A stretch of DNA of 32,695 nt, taken from the NCBI RefSeq assembly GCF_000472385.1, contig NZ_AWZU01000067.1, forward strand, positions 1 through 32,695, in the 5' to 3' direction. A program made the position numbers and the translations under genes. Positions 8,616-16,143 of this stretch are shown here, one piece after another. The stretch is from Bradyrhizobium sp. ARR65. Lineage in GTDB: Bacteria; Pseudomonadota; Alphaproteobacteria; Rhizobiales; Xanthobacteraceae. Positions within the stretch are counted from its first letter, which is position 1. Each line of letters begins with the position of its first letter. Under the pieces are notes generated by a model, which saw only the letters and a list, made by a program, of their open reading frames with translations, did no database searches and was not told the origin of the DNA.

Positions 8616-8631
8616 TGGCATGCTGTTTGCT
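8616..8631 (+). promoter_or_regulatory. Sigma-54 (-24/-12) promoter upstream of the TauD-family gene
   Basis: TGGCATG-CTGT-TTGCT fits TGGCAYG-N4-TTGCW at every defined base, with GG-N10-GC spacing. The predicted start near 8642 leaves a leader of about 340 bases before the dioxygenase GTG at 8980. The leader is long, so a small gene or remnant in between cannot be excluded. Confidence 0.75.
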
Positions 8632-8979
8632 GACAAGCCCTGGTAAGGCGAGAGTTACTCATGAAAGCCTGCGATGTCACATGCCATTTGCCCGAACCCC
8701 AGCGCTTCGCTCGAAGGGCTCGGAGCTAACGAGAGTGCCTCCGTAGTCGTGAGCACACCTACCGAGCCGATGGGTAGCGCCGCCCTGAGCCAGGACACTT
8801 GTTCGTCTTTGATCAGCGGATGCCTGCATTTCACGACTCGTTGCCCCGAGGATCGCACCGTACGGGCTGATCGGCGGCGATTTTTATCAACCCATTATGC
8901 CGCCCCCCATCTCGCGTTCGTTCCCCCGTGTGGCTGAACGCATTCTCTGACAAAGGAACCGGAAGGTGGAGAGCGCATC

Positions 8980-9897
8980 GTGAGTGAAACGGATTTGATC
9001 GATAATGTCATTCCATGTGCCGACGTCATCAAACGAGCGGCGCGCATCGGTGCAGAAATTAAGAATATCAAACTCTCAGGCGATTTACCGGACCAGACAA
9101 TAGCTGCCCTCGAAACGCTTCTGCTCGAACACAAGGTCATCTTTTTTCGTGACCAAGGTCATCTTGATGACGCCGAGCAGGAGCGATTTGCTGCGTGTTT
9201 GGGGAAGCTGGAGTCGCATCCGATGCTCGGTGCGAGCAAGGGAACGGCATCGATTCTCGAGCTTGATTCCGCCCGCGGCGGCGGGAGGGCGGATGTGTGG
9301 CATACGGATGGGACCTTCCTTAATGCCTACCCAAAAATCGCAGTCCTGCGAGGCATTGTGATCCCGCCCTTTGGCGGCGACACGGTCTGGGCAAACACCG
9401 CGGCGGCTTATCTTGACCTGACGCCGCCGCTGCAACGCCTTGCAGATGAGCTCTGGGCTGTTCACAGCAACTCTTTCGACTACGCCGGAATGGCCCGTGT
9501 CCGCGAGGTCGACAAGAAGCACTTTGACGAAGTCTTCACCCGAACGATCTTTGAGACCGAGCATCCTGTCGTGCGTGTCCACCCAAAGACGGGCGAGCGC
9601 ACCCTGGTGCTCGGCTGTTTGGTGCAGCGCTTTGTTGACATCCCCAAATATGACGGCCAGAGGCTTTTTGATTTGTTCCAGTCCCATATCACCGCGCCCG
9701 AAAACACGGTGCGCTGGAAATGGAATGCGGGTGACGTTGCCATCTGGGACAACCGCGCCACGCAACATTATGCGGTCAATGACTACGGCGACCTGCATCG
9801 CGTCGTTCGTCGCGCCACCGTCGCGGGCGATGTGCCCGTCAGCGTCGACGGCCGGTGCAGTGTGACACGTCAGAAGACCGCAACCGCTCCGCCATAA
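8980..9897 (+). CDS. TauD/TfdA-family 2-oxoglutarate-dependent dioxygenase
   Basis: Fe(II)/2-oxoglutarate-dependent oxygenase of 305 residues, normal for the family. The iron ligands are visible: His108 and Asp110 in VWHTDGTF, and distal His263 in DNRATQHYAVND; the co-substrate arginine is in HRVVRRATV (Arg274 or Arg278). FFRDQ near 55-59 is a typical N-terminal motif. The start is GTG, with GGAGAG about eight bases upstream. Members act on taurine, aryloxyalkanoates, sulfate esters and other small acids; the substrate here cannot be read from sequence. It follows a NifA/sigma-54 control region and precedes an OmpW-like protein; a fragment of a second, related dioxygenase lies just beyond that (10870-11029). 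The long reverse-strand ORF across it is a shadow. Confidence 0.92.
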   Translation: MSETDLIDNVIPCADVIKRAARIGAEIKNIKLSGDLPDQTIAALETLLLEHKVIFFRDQGHLDDAEQERFAACLGKLESHPMLGASKGTASILELDSARGGGRADVWHTDGTFLNAYPKIAVLRGIVIPPFGGDTVWANTAAAYLDLTPPLQRLADELWAVHSNSFDYAGMARVREVDKKHFDEVFTRTIFETEHPVVRVHPKTGERTLVLGCLVQRFVDIPKYDGQRLFDLFQSHITAPENTVRWKWNAGDVAIWDNRATQHYAVNDYGDLHRVVRRATVAGDVPVSVDGRCSVTRQKTATAPP

Positions 9898-10042
9898 AGC
9901 CCGCCTAGCGCTCCGCTCGAATGCCCGTCTCGGCACGGACGGCCCCGGCTGGGCCCGCAGCATGCCGCTCGACGATCGCGCCTTGTTTGCGGGCGCACCT
10001 GGACGGTTATCCCTGTGCTGACCTAGGAAAATGGAGAATTTG

Positions 10043-10780
10043 ATGAGAACAAGAGCAATTCTGATGACGTCGTGGCTGCTCGTGCTCGCGGCGGCGTTCG
10101 GCGGGGCCGCCACCTCGGTACAGTCCGCGGATCTAGCCTCAGTACCGGTCTACGCCAAGGCGCCGCCGGTTGAACCCTTCAATCCCTGGATGATCCGTTT
10201 GCGCGTGCTCGGGGTATTGCCGGATGCCGGAGGCAGCACCGTCAATGTCGCCGGTGTTCCGCCTCTCTCTTCGCCGAATTCCGGGCTCTCGATCAGCAAC
10301 CAAGCCATACCCGAGCTCGACATCACCTATTTCCTGACCAGGAACATCGCCGCCGAACTCATTCTCGGCGTGAGTAGGCATCAGGTCAGCGGCAGCGGCA
10401 CGCTCAACGGGCTCGAGATCGGCAAGGCCTGGTTGTTGCCGCCGACGCTGACCCTGCAATATCACTTTACAGACCTCGGTGCGTTCAAACCGTATATCGG
10501 CGCGGGCATCAACTACACGGTGTTCTTCAACCAGTCTGCAGCCAATACGCCTTTCGCAGGGCTAGCAGTGACGGATTTGCACGTTGGCAACCAGGTTGGC
10601 GTCGCGGTCCAATTCGGCTTCGACTACATGCTTGACCATCACTGGGGGCTCAACGTTGACGTGAAGAAGTTGTGGCTGCGGCCAGATTATTCGGCGACCG
10701 TAAACAAGGCGATCCCGGTCACCGGACGAGCCAACATCGATCCCTGGCTGGTGGGCACTGGCGTCACCTACAAGTTCTGA
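10043..10780 (+). CDS. OmpW-family outer membrane protein
   Basis: Small eight-stranded beta-barrel protein of the outer membrane, about 245 residues from ATG 10043. Evidence: a cleavable signal peptide (MRTRAILMTSWLLVLAAAFG, then AATSVQSA), a WMIRLRVLGVLP first strand, repeated alternating hydrophobic strands (PELDITYFLTRNIAAELILG, TLTLQYHF, KPYIGAGINYTVFF, HWGLNVDVKKLWLRPDY) and the C-terminal ending GTGVTYKF with terminal Phe. The ATG at 10043 is preferred over 10031 because GGAG at 10033-10036 then sits six bases upstream. OmpW proteins form channels for small hydrophobic compounds. The position, 145 bases after the dioxygenase, suggests co-transcription, perhaps for uptake of its substrate (inference). 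Confidence 0.88.
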   Translation: MRTRAILMTSWLLVLAAAFGGAATSVQSADLASVPVYAKAPPVEPFNPWMIRLRVLGVLPDAGGSTVNVAGVPPLSSPNSGLSISNQAIPELDITYFLTRNIAAELILGVSRHQVSGSGTLNGLEIGKAWLLPPTLTLQYHFTDLGAFKPYIGAGINYTVFFNQSAANTPFAGLAVTDLHVGNQVGVAVQFGFDYMLDHHWGLNVDVKKLWLRPDYSATVNKAIPVTGRANIDPWLVGTGVTYKF

Positions 10781-10869
10781 TGCGCGGCCTGGCGCCGGAA
10801 GCCGAACCTGGCGCCGTATCCGCCTTACCTGTGAACCACTAGTCGAGCCATCTCACAGGCATGAAGCCG

Positions 10870-11029
10870 ACATCGAAAACTGAAGCGCGCCTTTGCCGAA
10901 TGAGGGCGATGTCCCCATCTGGGACGACAGCGCTATGCGACATTATGCGCTCATCGTAACAAGCATCGCCTCGTTCGTCCCGCCACCATCAAGTGTGAGG
11001 TACAGGGGACTATGCTGGCGTCACACTAA
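10870..11029 (+). pseudogene. 3' remnant of a second TauD-family dioxygenase
   Basis: Aligns with the last part of the intact dioxygenase at 8980. GENTVRWKWNAGDVAIWD of the intact gene corresponds here to EN-stop-SAPLPNEGDVPIWD, followed by DSAMRHYAL with the distal iron-ligand His. After a small indel the frame continues KHRLVRPATIKCEVQGTML to a stop at 11027-11029, matching HRVVRRATV. An in-frame TGA at 10881-10883 and the indel show it is dead. It lies directly upstream of the hydratase gene. Confidence 0.8.
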
Positions 11030-11059
11030 CGGGCTCCGCAACAGAGGAAGCCGCCAAAA

Positions 11060-11920
11060 ATGCCAATCGACTATCCCGCTGTACTCAATCTCAAGACTGA
11101 AGCAGCTCCCTATTCGTGGAGCGATCGTGAAGTGATGCTCTATGCGCTTGGCATCGGCATGGGATCCGATCCTCTCAACGAAAAAGAGTTGCAGTTCGTC
11201 AATGAGGCATTTGCAACCCCCAAGCCGCTGAAGGTGGTTCCTACTTTTGCCTCGGTCTGCGCGTGGGGGGTACGACCGGGCGTCATTGACCTCAATCGCG
11301 TTATGGTCGTTGATGGCGAACGTGACATCACATTCCACAAGCCCATACCCATCGCGGCCTGCGCTACGGCGGATGCACGCGTGCTCGGCGTGTACGACAA
11401 GGGCAGGGACAAGGGGGCTGTCATTCAGAACGAAGTGTTCGTCCGAGATGGCGACGGTGGCAAGATCGTCACCATAGTTTCTTCGATCTTTGCGCGGGGC
11501 GACGGCGGGTTTGGGGGACCATCGGAGGGCATGCCTGAGCCGCATCAGGTACCCCGCCGGGTGCCGGATAAATCAGTCGATTTCGCGATCCGCCCTGACC
11601 AAGCGCTTATCTATCGCCTCTGTGGGGATCGAAATCCCTTGCATAGCGATCCGGAATTCGCGAATAGGGCCGGTTTTCCGAGGCCCATTCTCCATGGCAT
11701 GTGCACTTATGGATTAACCTGCAGAGCCGTGTTGCAGACGTATGCCGACTATGATCCCTCTGCGTTCCGTCGTCATCGCGTCCGCTTTTCTGCCCCGGTG
11801 TTCCCCGGTGAGATCGTTACAGTCAATCTCTGGAAGGATGGCGATTCGATTTCGTTCGAAGCTCATGTTCGAGAGCGGCGGGTTGTTGTCGCCAAGAATG
11901 GGCAGACGGTGCTGGGCTGA
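11060..11920 (+). CDS. MaoC-type enoyl-CoA hydratase 2 (double hot-dog)
   Basis: Adds water to 2-enoyl-CoA to give (R)-3-hydroxyacyl-CoA. At 286 residues it has the two-domain form: an N-terminal pseudo-hot-dog (about 1-150) and a C-terminal MaoC domain with the hydratase-2 motif from about 185, including YRLCGDRNPLHSDPEFA and then GFPRPILHGMCTYG. Catalytic Asp190 and His195 and the oxyanion glycine region near 213 are present, so it should be active. GAGGAAG precedes ATG 11060. The remnant dioxygenase lies immediately upstream. Substrate and pathway are unclear; fatty-acid oxidation, polyhydroxyalkanoate supply or steroid side-chain breakdown are all known for the family. Confidence 0.9.
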   Translation: MPIDYPAVLNLKTEAAPYSWSDREVMLYALGIGMGSDPLNEKELQFVNEAFATPKPLKVVPTFASVCAWGVRPGVIDLNRVMVVDGERDITFHKPIPIAACATADARVLGVYDKGRDKGAVIQNEVFVRDGDGGKIVTIVSSIFARGDGGFGGPSEGMPEPHQVPRRVPDKSVDFAIRPDQALIYRLCGDRNPLHSDPEFANRAGFPRPILHGMCTYGLTCRAVLQTYADYDPSAFRRHRVRFSAPVFPGEIVTVNLWKDGDSISFEAHVRERRVVVAKNGQTVLG

Positions 11921-12148
11921 AAAATTTTGCGGACCGCGTCGTCCGAGCATAAGCTCGCGAAACCCAGGGGTCGATTGCACGAGGGTGCATTGCCGATGTC
12001 CTCGGGCGGCGGAGCTTAGCGGTTGTCCATTACGATTTCATTATCCCCGCTCTTCAATGAAGAAGTCATTTCTCGCAGAAATCCGGCTATGAGCTCTTCG
12101 GTGCGTGACTTCGCCAAGGCTTTGCCAGAATAAAGCTCTGACTAAAGT
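11921..12148. other. Short intergenic stretch, nothing recognised
   Basis: Lies between the hydratase stop and the Fic-family remnant. No terminator with a T-tract was seen. Confidence 0.4.
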
Positions 12149-12600
12149 TTATGACCGCGCGAAAGCGACGAGCGGCCCGAGATCATGGTTGTCGACAGCC
12201 TGAAGCGCCGCGATATCCATCGCGCGTGCATCACCAGCCGCTGTCAAGTCGGCGCCGCCCCATGTGAAGCGTTCGTCGCCGAGCTGCGTGACCAGCACGT
12301 CAGCGGCCAATCGTGACCAGCGAGCCTTACCGTTTGGAAACTGATGCACGGATACCAAGCCGTGATGAAAAGCGAACGGCAAGTTCGTCCGCCGGATAGG
12401 GGTTGTCCTCGACCCAATATCACGCCTCGAGCACGTGATGTAGTGAAATCTCGATCAGATGAGGCGCGACGCCGAGGATGCGCTCCGTCGTTCGGAATTG
12501 CCGGCCCTACGCCAGACGCGCTCGAACACGCGCCGATGCAAGCCCTTAAGAAAACTCTCCCGCGTAGCAACTTTTCGGCGGCCAAAGGCCCAGCGGTGTC
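12149..12600 (-). pseudogene. Fic-family protein (mobile mystery protein B type), degraded
   Basis: Three frames join into one recognisable protein: AFGRRKVATRESFLKGLHRR then VFERVWRRAGN; after an indel FRTTERILGVAPHLIEISLH with an in-frame TGA soon after; after a second indel FHHGLVSVHQFPNGKARWSR then LAADVLVTQLGDERFTWGG and on to the end. This is the order seen in the Fic/DOC-like mobile mystery protein B family, usually about 200 residues. The Fic active-site loop HPFxxGNGR has decayed to HQFPNGKAR, with Pro and key Gly/Asn lost. Fic proteins transfer AMP or similar groups to target proteins. Two frameshifts and a stop make it non-functional. No partner mobile mystery protein A was recognised upstream. 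Confidence 0.8.
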
Positions 12601-13458
12601 CTACGTACGGGCGATGCAGCGGTTCCTTGATGCGCATGGATTTCAACGAATCATCTTCCAAACGCCGAGCAGAAATTTGGCAGCAAACAAGGTAAAGCAA
12701 ATTTGGAACATTTCGCCGTGCGATAGAGATACCTTCATTATGCCCACGATGGCAGAACCGATCGAAACGACGCGATATCAAGTTGAGCGAGCAGATTTGG
12801 CTGGCATCGTCGAACGCGTCGAGCGCTTTTGGAAATGCAAGCCCGTACGAAAACAAGAATGAGTTTCGCCTGCCGGTTCACTTGGCTGTGAAGTTGGTTT
12901 CCGACCGACTGCCCGCAGATTAACCGGACTTCAACGGCACTCGTTCTTGGAGGTAGTTGTAGGAGAATTTGTAAAGCGCGACCCCATTGGGATGTAGGCC
13001 AGTGCCAAACGCGCCCCCAGCGAAGGCGAATCACTTTGAACGCCTAGGTCCAAGACCGTCATAGTAGCACGCGAATCGATCATCATTGTCGGGTTCGGCG
13101 CACTGAACATGCGCCAAACGTTATCCAGTCAATGCGCCGATGCCGGAGACGTTACAGTGTCTCGCTGAGGTAGCGCGACGGATCGGGATGAGATGTGATC
13201 ATAAGATGAGTGTACTCAGACCACCTGCGGCGATCGATCTCACGCCTTGGCATAAACTTCATCGGCTCCACTAGGTTGGCGCGATTATCGCCGCCGCTTC
13301 GGCCAAATATCTCAAACCATATAAGTTGCAGCTTTGGGCTCGACGCCGTTGATTGTGCTCAACGACGCGGGCGAACAAAACGACAAGACTGGCGCGAGCG
13401 CCAAGCAAAGGAGACAGGCGACGGGTGTGGCCCTGCAAAGTGCACACCGCAGTTTTCC
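12601..13458. other. 858-base gap without a convincing gene
   Basis: The plus-strand frame ending at 12862 (tail VERADLAGIVERVERFWKC) and the minus-strand frames have no recognised family and no good ribosome binding site. No terminator with a T-tract follows the radical SAM gene. Confidence 0.45.
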
Positions 13459-15441
13459 TTATTCGCGCGGGAGGACCACTGGCGTGGAGCGTCGGTCGAG
13501 ATAGCCACCAGGGAACGCAATCAGGGGAAGGATTGGTGTATATGGATGCCATAACGCGAGCCCAACCAGCCGCGCGTCAAGCCGTACGATCAGTTTGCGG
13601 GCGATCATGTTATCTATCGCCGCCTCAATCTCGCCCTGCATTACATTCGCCGCGCCCGGCCGATCGCGCAGGCGGGTTTCAGGCGAGCCTTCGTCCGCGG
13701 CCAGAAGAATTTCTCGCTCGAGGCCTCTGACGCGGTGTTCGCGCTCGACTGCTATGGCTCGCGTGTCCTCGACTATGATTTCGTCGCCGTTGTCCTGCAT
13801 CGACAGCATAGAGAAAGCCGGCCCGCACCAGGCTCTCTGCCAGGCATCGATGCCCTTGGCGACGGCATTTAGCCCCGGGCGGCGGTTGGCGTCGCGCACT
13901 GTGAAATAGCCGCCGACATCGTTGTCTTCGCTGTCTTCGAAGTAGTATACCTGTTCCGAGAGATCGCGCTCCGACAGCGGATACACGGAGCGATAGGGGG
14001 CGGCCGGGAGCAACTTCAGTCCATGTTTCTCAGCTGTGTAATGATAGGGGCTGTAGCGCTGGTATCGCAAGCGTACCGCAGGTCCCGGCTGCAGATGATG
14101 CAGCAACGGCAACCAGGAGGCCATTTCCGCATACCATGCATCACTCTCGCCGGGAAAGCCCCACAATAAACTCCAACTGACTCGCACGCCGTACTGACGG
14201 CACCACTTCAAGAGCTGAACATTGTGCGCTGAGGTCGTTCCTTTGCGCATCAGCTTCAAAACACGAGTATCCAGGCTCTCAATACCCGGTTGAATCCAGC
14301 GGACGCCGGCGGCAGCCAGCTTCTCCACTTCGTGGCGCTTCAGGTTGGCTTTGACCTCAAAGAAGATCGCGAGCTTCTCGGGTAGCGCAGTGAGGTGAGG
14401 CAGCACCTTTTCAAGGTAGTCAATGGCCATAATATTGTCTACAGCTTCGATGCGCGACGAGCCGTAGCGCGCCGACATCTCAATCATCTCCGCTGCGGCC
14501 TGCCCCGCTGGCTTCTGGCGGTAGGTCATCGATCCGCCGTTCAGCCCGCAAAACATGCAATGACTGCGCTCGCCCCACCAGCAGCCGCGAGAGAACTCCA
14601 TCGGCAGCCCGGCATGGATGCGATCGGCGTAGAGCGATGCCTCGACCTCCTCAAAATAGTCCGAGAAATCCGGCAGCGGCAGGTCACGCATGTTCTCGAT
14701 CACTGCGCGGGGCACTAAGTCGCGCGTCGACGCCGCGGGATAGCCGGCCTCGCGATGCGTCGGACCGAAAACGCCAAATGGCAGGTCAGCAGGCGGAATG
14801 TCTCTGCCGCGATTGAGGATGTCCCAACACAGCGGGCCGATCAGTGCGTCAGCCTCGCCCGACACGACATAGTCGACCCATGGGAAACGCGCGTGAGTGC
14901 TCCGCCCCATTACCGACTCGCAGTTTGCTCCACCCATGAGGGTGACAAGATCAGGTGAGCGCTCGCTCAGCCGGCGCAGCAACGCGAGCGAGGGGACATG
15001 CTGGGTGAAGGTCGAGCTGCACCCGACCATAGCCGGCCGCTTCTCCAGTATCTTGTCAGCCGTCCAGTCGATAAACCCGCCGATAAGCGAGCGCAGCCTG
15101 AGGAAATTCGCGCGACGCTCGGCCATACCTTTGCCTGCGTGTATCGGGTTGCGCTCGAAATAGAGGTCGAGGAAAGCGTTTTGTTCGGGTTCGAAGTCGG
15201 GAAAAGCAACGCCCGAGAAAAGCCAATCAACCAGTGCCTCCTCTGGCGGGCAATTCTCAAGAGGTCCATAGTCGGCGATGCCTATGTATTCTAAAAACCA
15301 GATGTTGGCATATGCTATGGTGGATTGCAGTCCAGCCTGGGTCAGCGCTGATTTCAGCAGACCAAGCGCCAGCGACGGCCTTTCGACTGCCGACACAGGC
15401 ATGTTGACTAGGACGATTGGCACATCGATACTCATAATCAT
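13459..15441 (-). CDS. B12-binding radical SAM RiPP C-methyltransferase
   Basis: Cobalamin-dependent radical SAM enzyme of the RiPP-maturation type 1 family (TIGR03975-like), expected to methylate unactivated carbons of a ribosomal peptide. From ATG 15441 it has 660 residues. The N-terminal part (about 5-220) is a B12-binding Rossmann region with VNMPVSAVERPSLALGLLK and VTLMGGANCESVMG. The radical SAM core begins at FSRGCWWGERSHCMFCGLNG with Cys about 287, 295 and 298, i.e. C-x7-C-x2-C instead of the standard C-x3-C-x2-C; this spacing is characteristic of the family. GIESLDTRVLKLMRKGT and SWSLLWGFPGE are later core motifs. The ATG overlaps the stop of an upstream short ORF (ATGA), suggesting coupling; a second ATG at 15435 is equally possible. 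It is last in the operon with the precursor and epimerase. Confidence 0.92.
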   Translation of the reverse strand: MIMSIDVPIVLVNMPVSAVERPSLALGLLKSALTQAGLQSTIAYANIWFLEYIGIADYGPLENCPPEEALVDWLFSGVAFPDFEPEQNAFLDLYFERNPIHAGKGMAERRANFLRLRSLIGGFIDWTADKILEKRPAMVGCSSTFTQHVPSLALLRRLSERSPDLVTLMGGANCESVMGRSTHARFPWVDYVVSGEADALIGPLCWDILNRGRDIPPADLPFGVFGPTHREAGYPAASTRDLVPRAVIENMRDLPLPDFSDYFEEVEASLYADRIHAGLPMEFSRGCWWGERSHCMFCGLNGGSMTYRQKPAGQAAAEMIEMSARYGSSRIEAVDNIMAIDYLEKVLPHLTALPEKLAIFFEVKANLKRHEVEKLAAAGVRWIQPGIESLDTRVLKLMRKGTTSAHNVQLLKWCRQYGVRVSWSLLWGFPGESDAWYAEMASWLPLLHHLQPGPAVRLRYQRYSPYHYTAEKHGLKLLPAAPYRSVYPLSERDLSEQVYYFEDSEDNDVGGYFTVRDANRRPGLNAVAKGIDAWQRAWCGPAFSMLSMQDNGDEIIVEDTRAIAVEREHRVRGLEREILLAADEGSPETRLRDRPGAANVMQGEIEAAIDNMIARKLIVRLDARLVGLALWHPYTPILPLIAFPGGYLDRRSTPVVLPRE

Positions 15442-15764
15442 TCCACGTTGTTCATGATGTGCGCACAGGTGCGTTCGCCCTGCCATAGGCTCATGCGCCG
15501 GACGGCAAAGTGAACTCCTGCGCGCTTCCTGACTGGAGCGGTGAACATGAAGTTGCTAATTCGGCCAGTGGGCAGCCCGCTTCGAGCCACGATTTCCGCG
15601 TCACGTTCGTTGCCCGGCGACCGAACGGCATGAACAAGCAGAGAGTGCTGGAGCCGAGCGGTGAATAATTGCCTACACGCGACTCCGCTCTTGGTATTTA
15701 GCGGCGCCACCCTCGAGTGCGACTCGCTGTTTTTCATCATCGATGAATGGATTGACGGCGTCAT
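15438..15764 (-). CDS. Short ORF coupled to the C-methyltransferase, function unknown
   Basis: 108-codon frame whose TGA (15438-15440) overlaps the methyltransferase ATG (15439-15441) in ATGA form, a common sign of translational coupling. The C-terminal half (TGRISNFMFTAPVRKRAGVH, then FAVRRMSLWQGERT) reads like protein; the N-terminal part does not. I do not recognise it. It may be the tail of a degraded gene whose earlier pieces lie in other frames upstream (see 15660-16098). Confidence 0.3.
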   Translation of the reverse strand: MTPSIHSSMMKNSESHSRVAPLNTKSGVACRQLFTARLQHSLLVHAVRSPGNERDAEIVARSGLPTGRISNFMFTAPVRKRAGVHFAVRRMSLWQGERTCAHIMNNVE

Positions 15765-16143
15765 TCACATGGACCTTATCAAGGTTTCAGGCGCGTCGTC
15801 GTCCGCTAGCAGGGATCACCGCCAGTGCAAGTTGCAGTGGCGCGCCACGAAAAGGCACGACCTCTCCGGAACCAGCGGCACTGTCGTCTGGCAGGACCAT
15901 TTGATTGACCACTGGGGGGCGAGCCATTCTTGACTTAACGGCGTGCGTCCCAGTCGTGCACCGCTGATGCCCGGAAATGAGGGCTTGGCTCGAAGCCGCA
16001 AGCGCGGAACCCCATTCTTCTTCTGTGGTCACGCCGGTTGTGCACGCCACGAAGCCACGGACCGTGGATGCGGAGCGGCTTGTCACCGCGCTCAGCACTG
16101 CTGGATGGTGGGATGCTGCCGTTGCTTGAAGCTAAGTAGTGCC
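15660..16143 (-). pseudogene. Probably degraded gene between epimerase and methyltransferase
   Basis: A 103-codon frame (16098 to 15787) contains PPVVNQMVLPDDSAAGSG and RGAPLQLALAVIPA. A different frame from 15780 reads DKVHVNDAVNPFIDDEKQRV and then ALEGGAAKYQERSRV to a stop near 15671. The two could be joined by one or two indels. The DD...LALAVIPA pattern faintly recalls the N-terminal part of NodB-like polysaccharide deacetylases, but the match is too short to rely on. If real, the operon has lost one tailoring gene. Confidence 0.3.

Larger units (their letters stand above)
8323..8979. other. 657-base gap holding a NifA/sigma-54 control region and no clear gene
   Basis: The first half holds the activator site and promoter listed separately. 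Downstream of the promoter, a 22-codon ORF starts at 8661 (MKACDVTCHLPEPQRFARRA) in the predicted leader transcript. It may be a leader peptide, a gene remnant or chance. The 87-codon frame at 8674 looks non-coding. Confidence 0.5.

Noticed and set aside
9085..10113. 342-codon minus-strand frame across the dioxygenase
   Set aside because: Shadow of the intact TauD-family gene, which has all its metal ligands on the plus strand.
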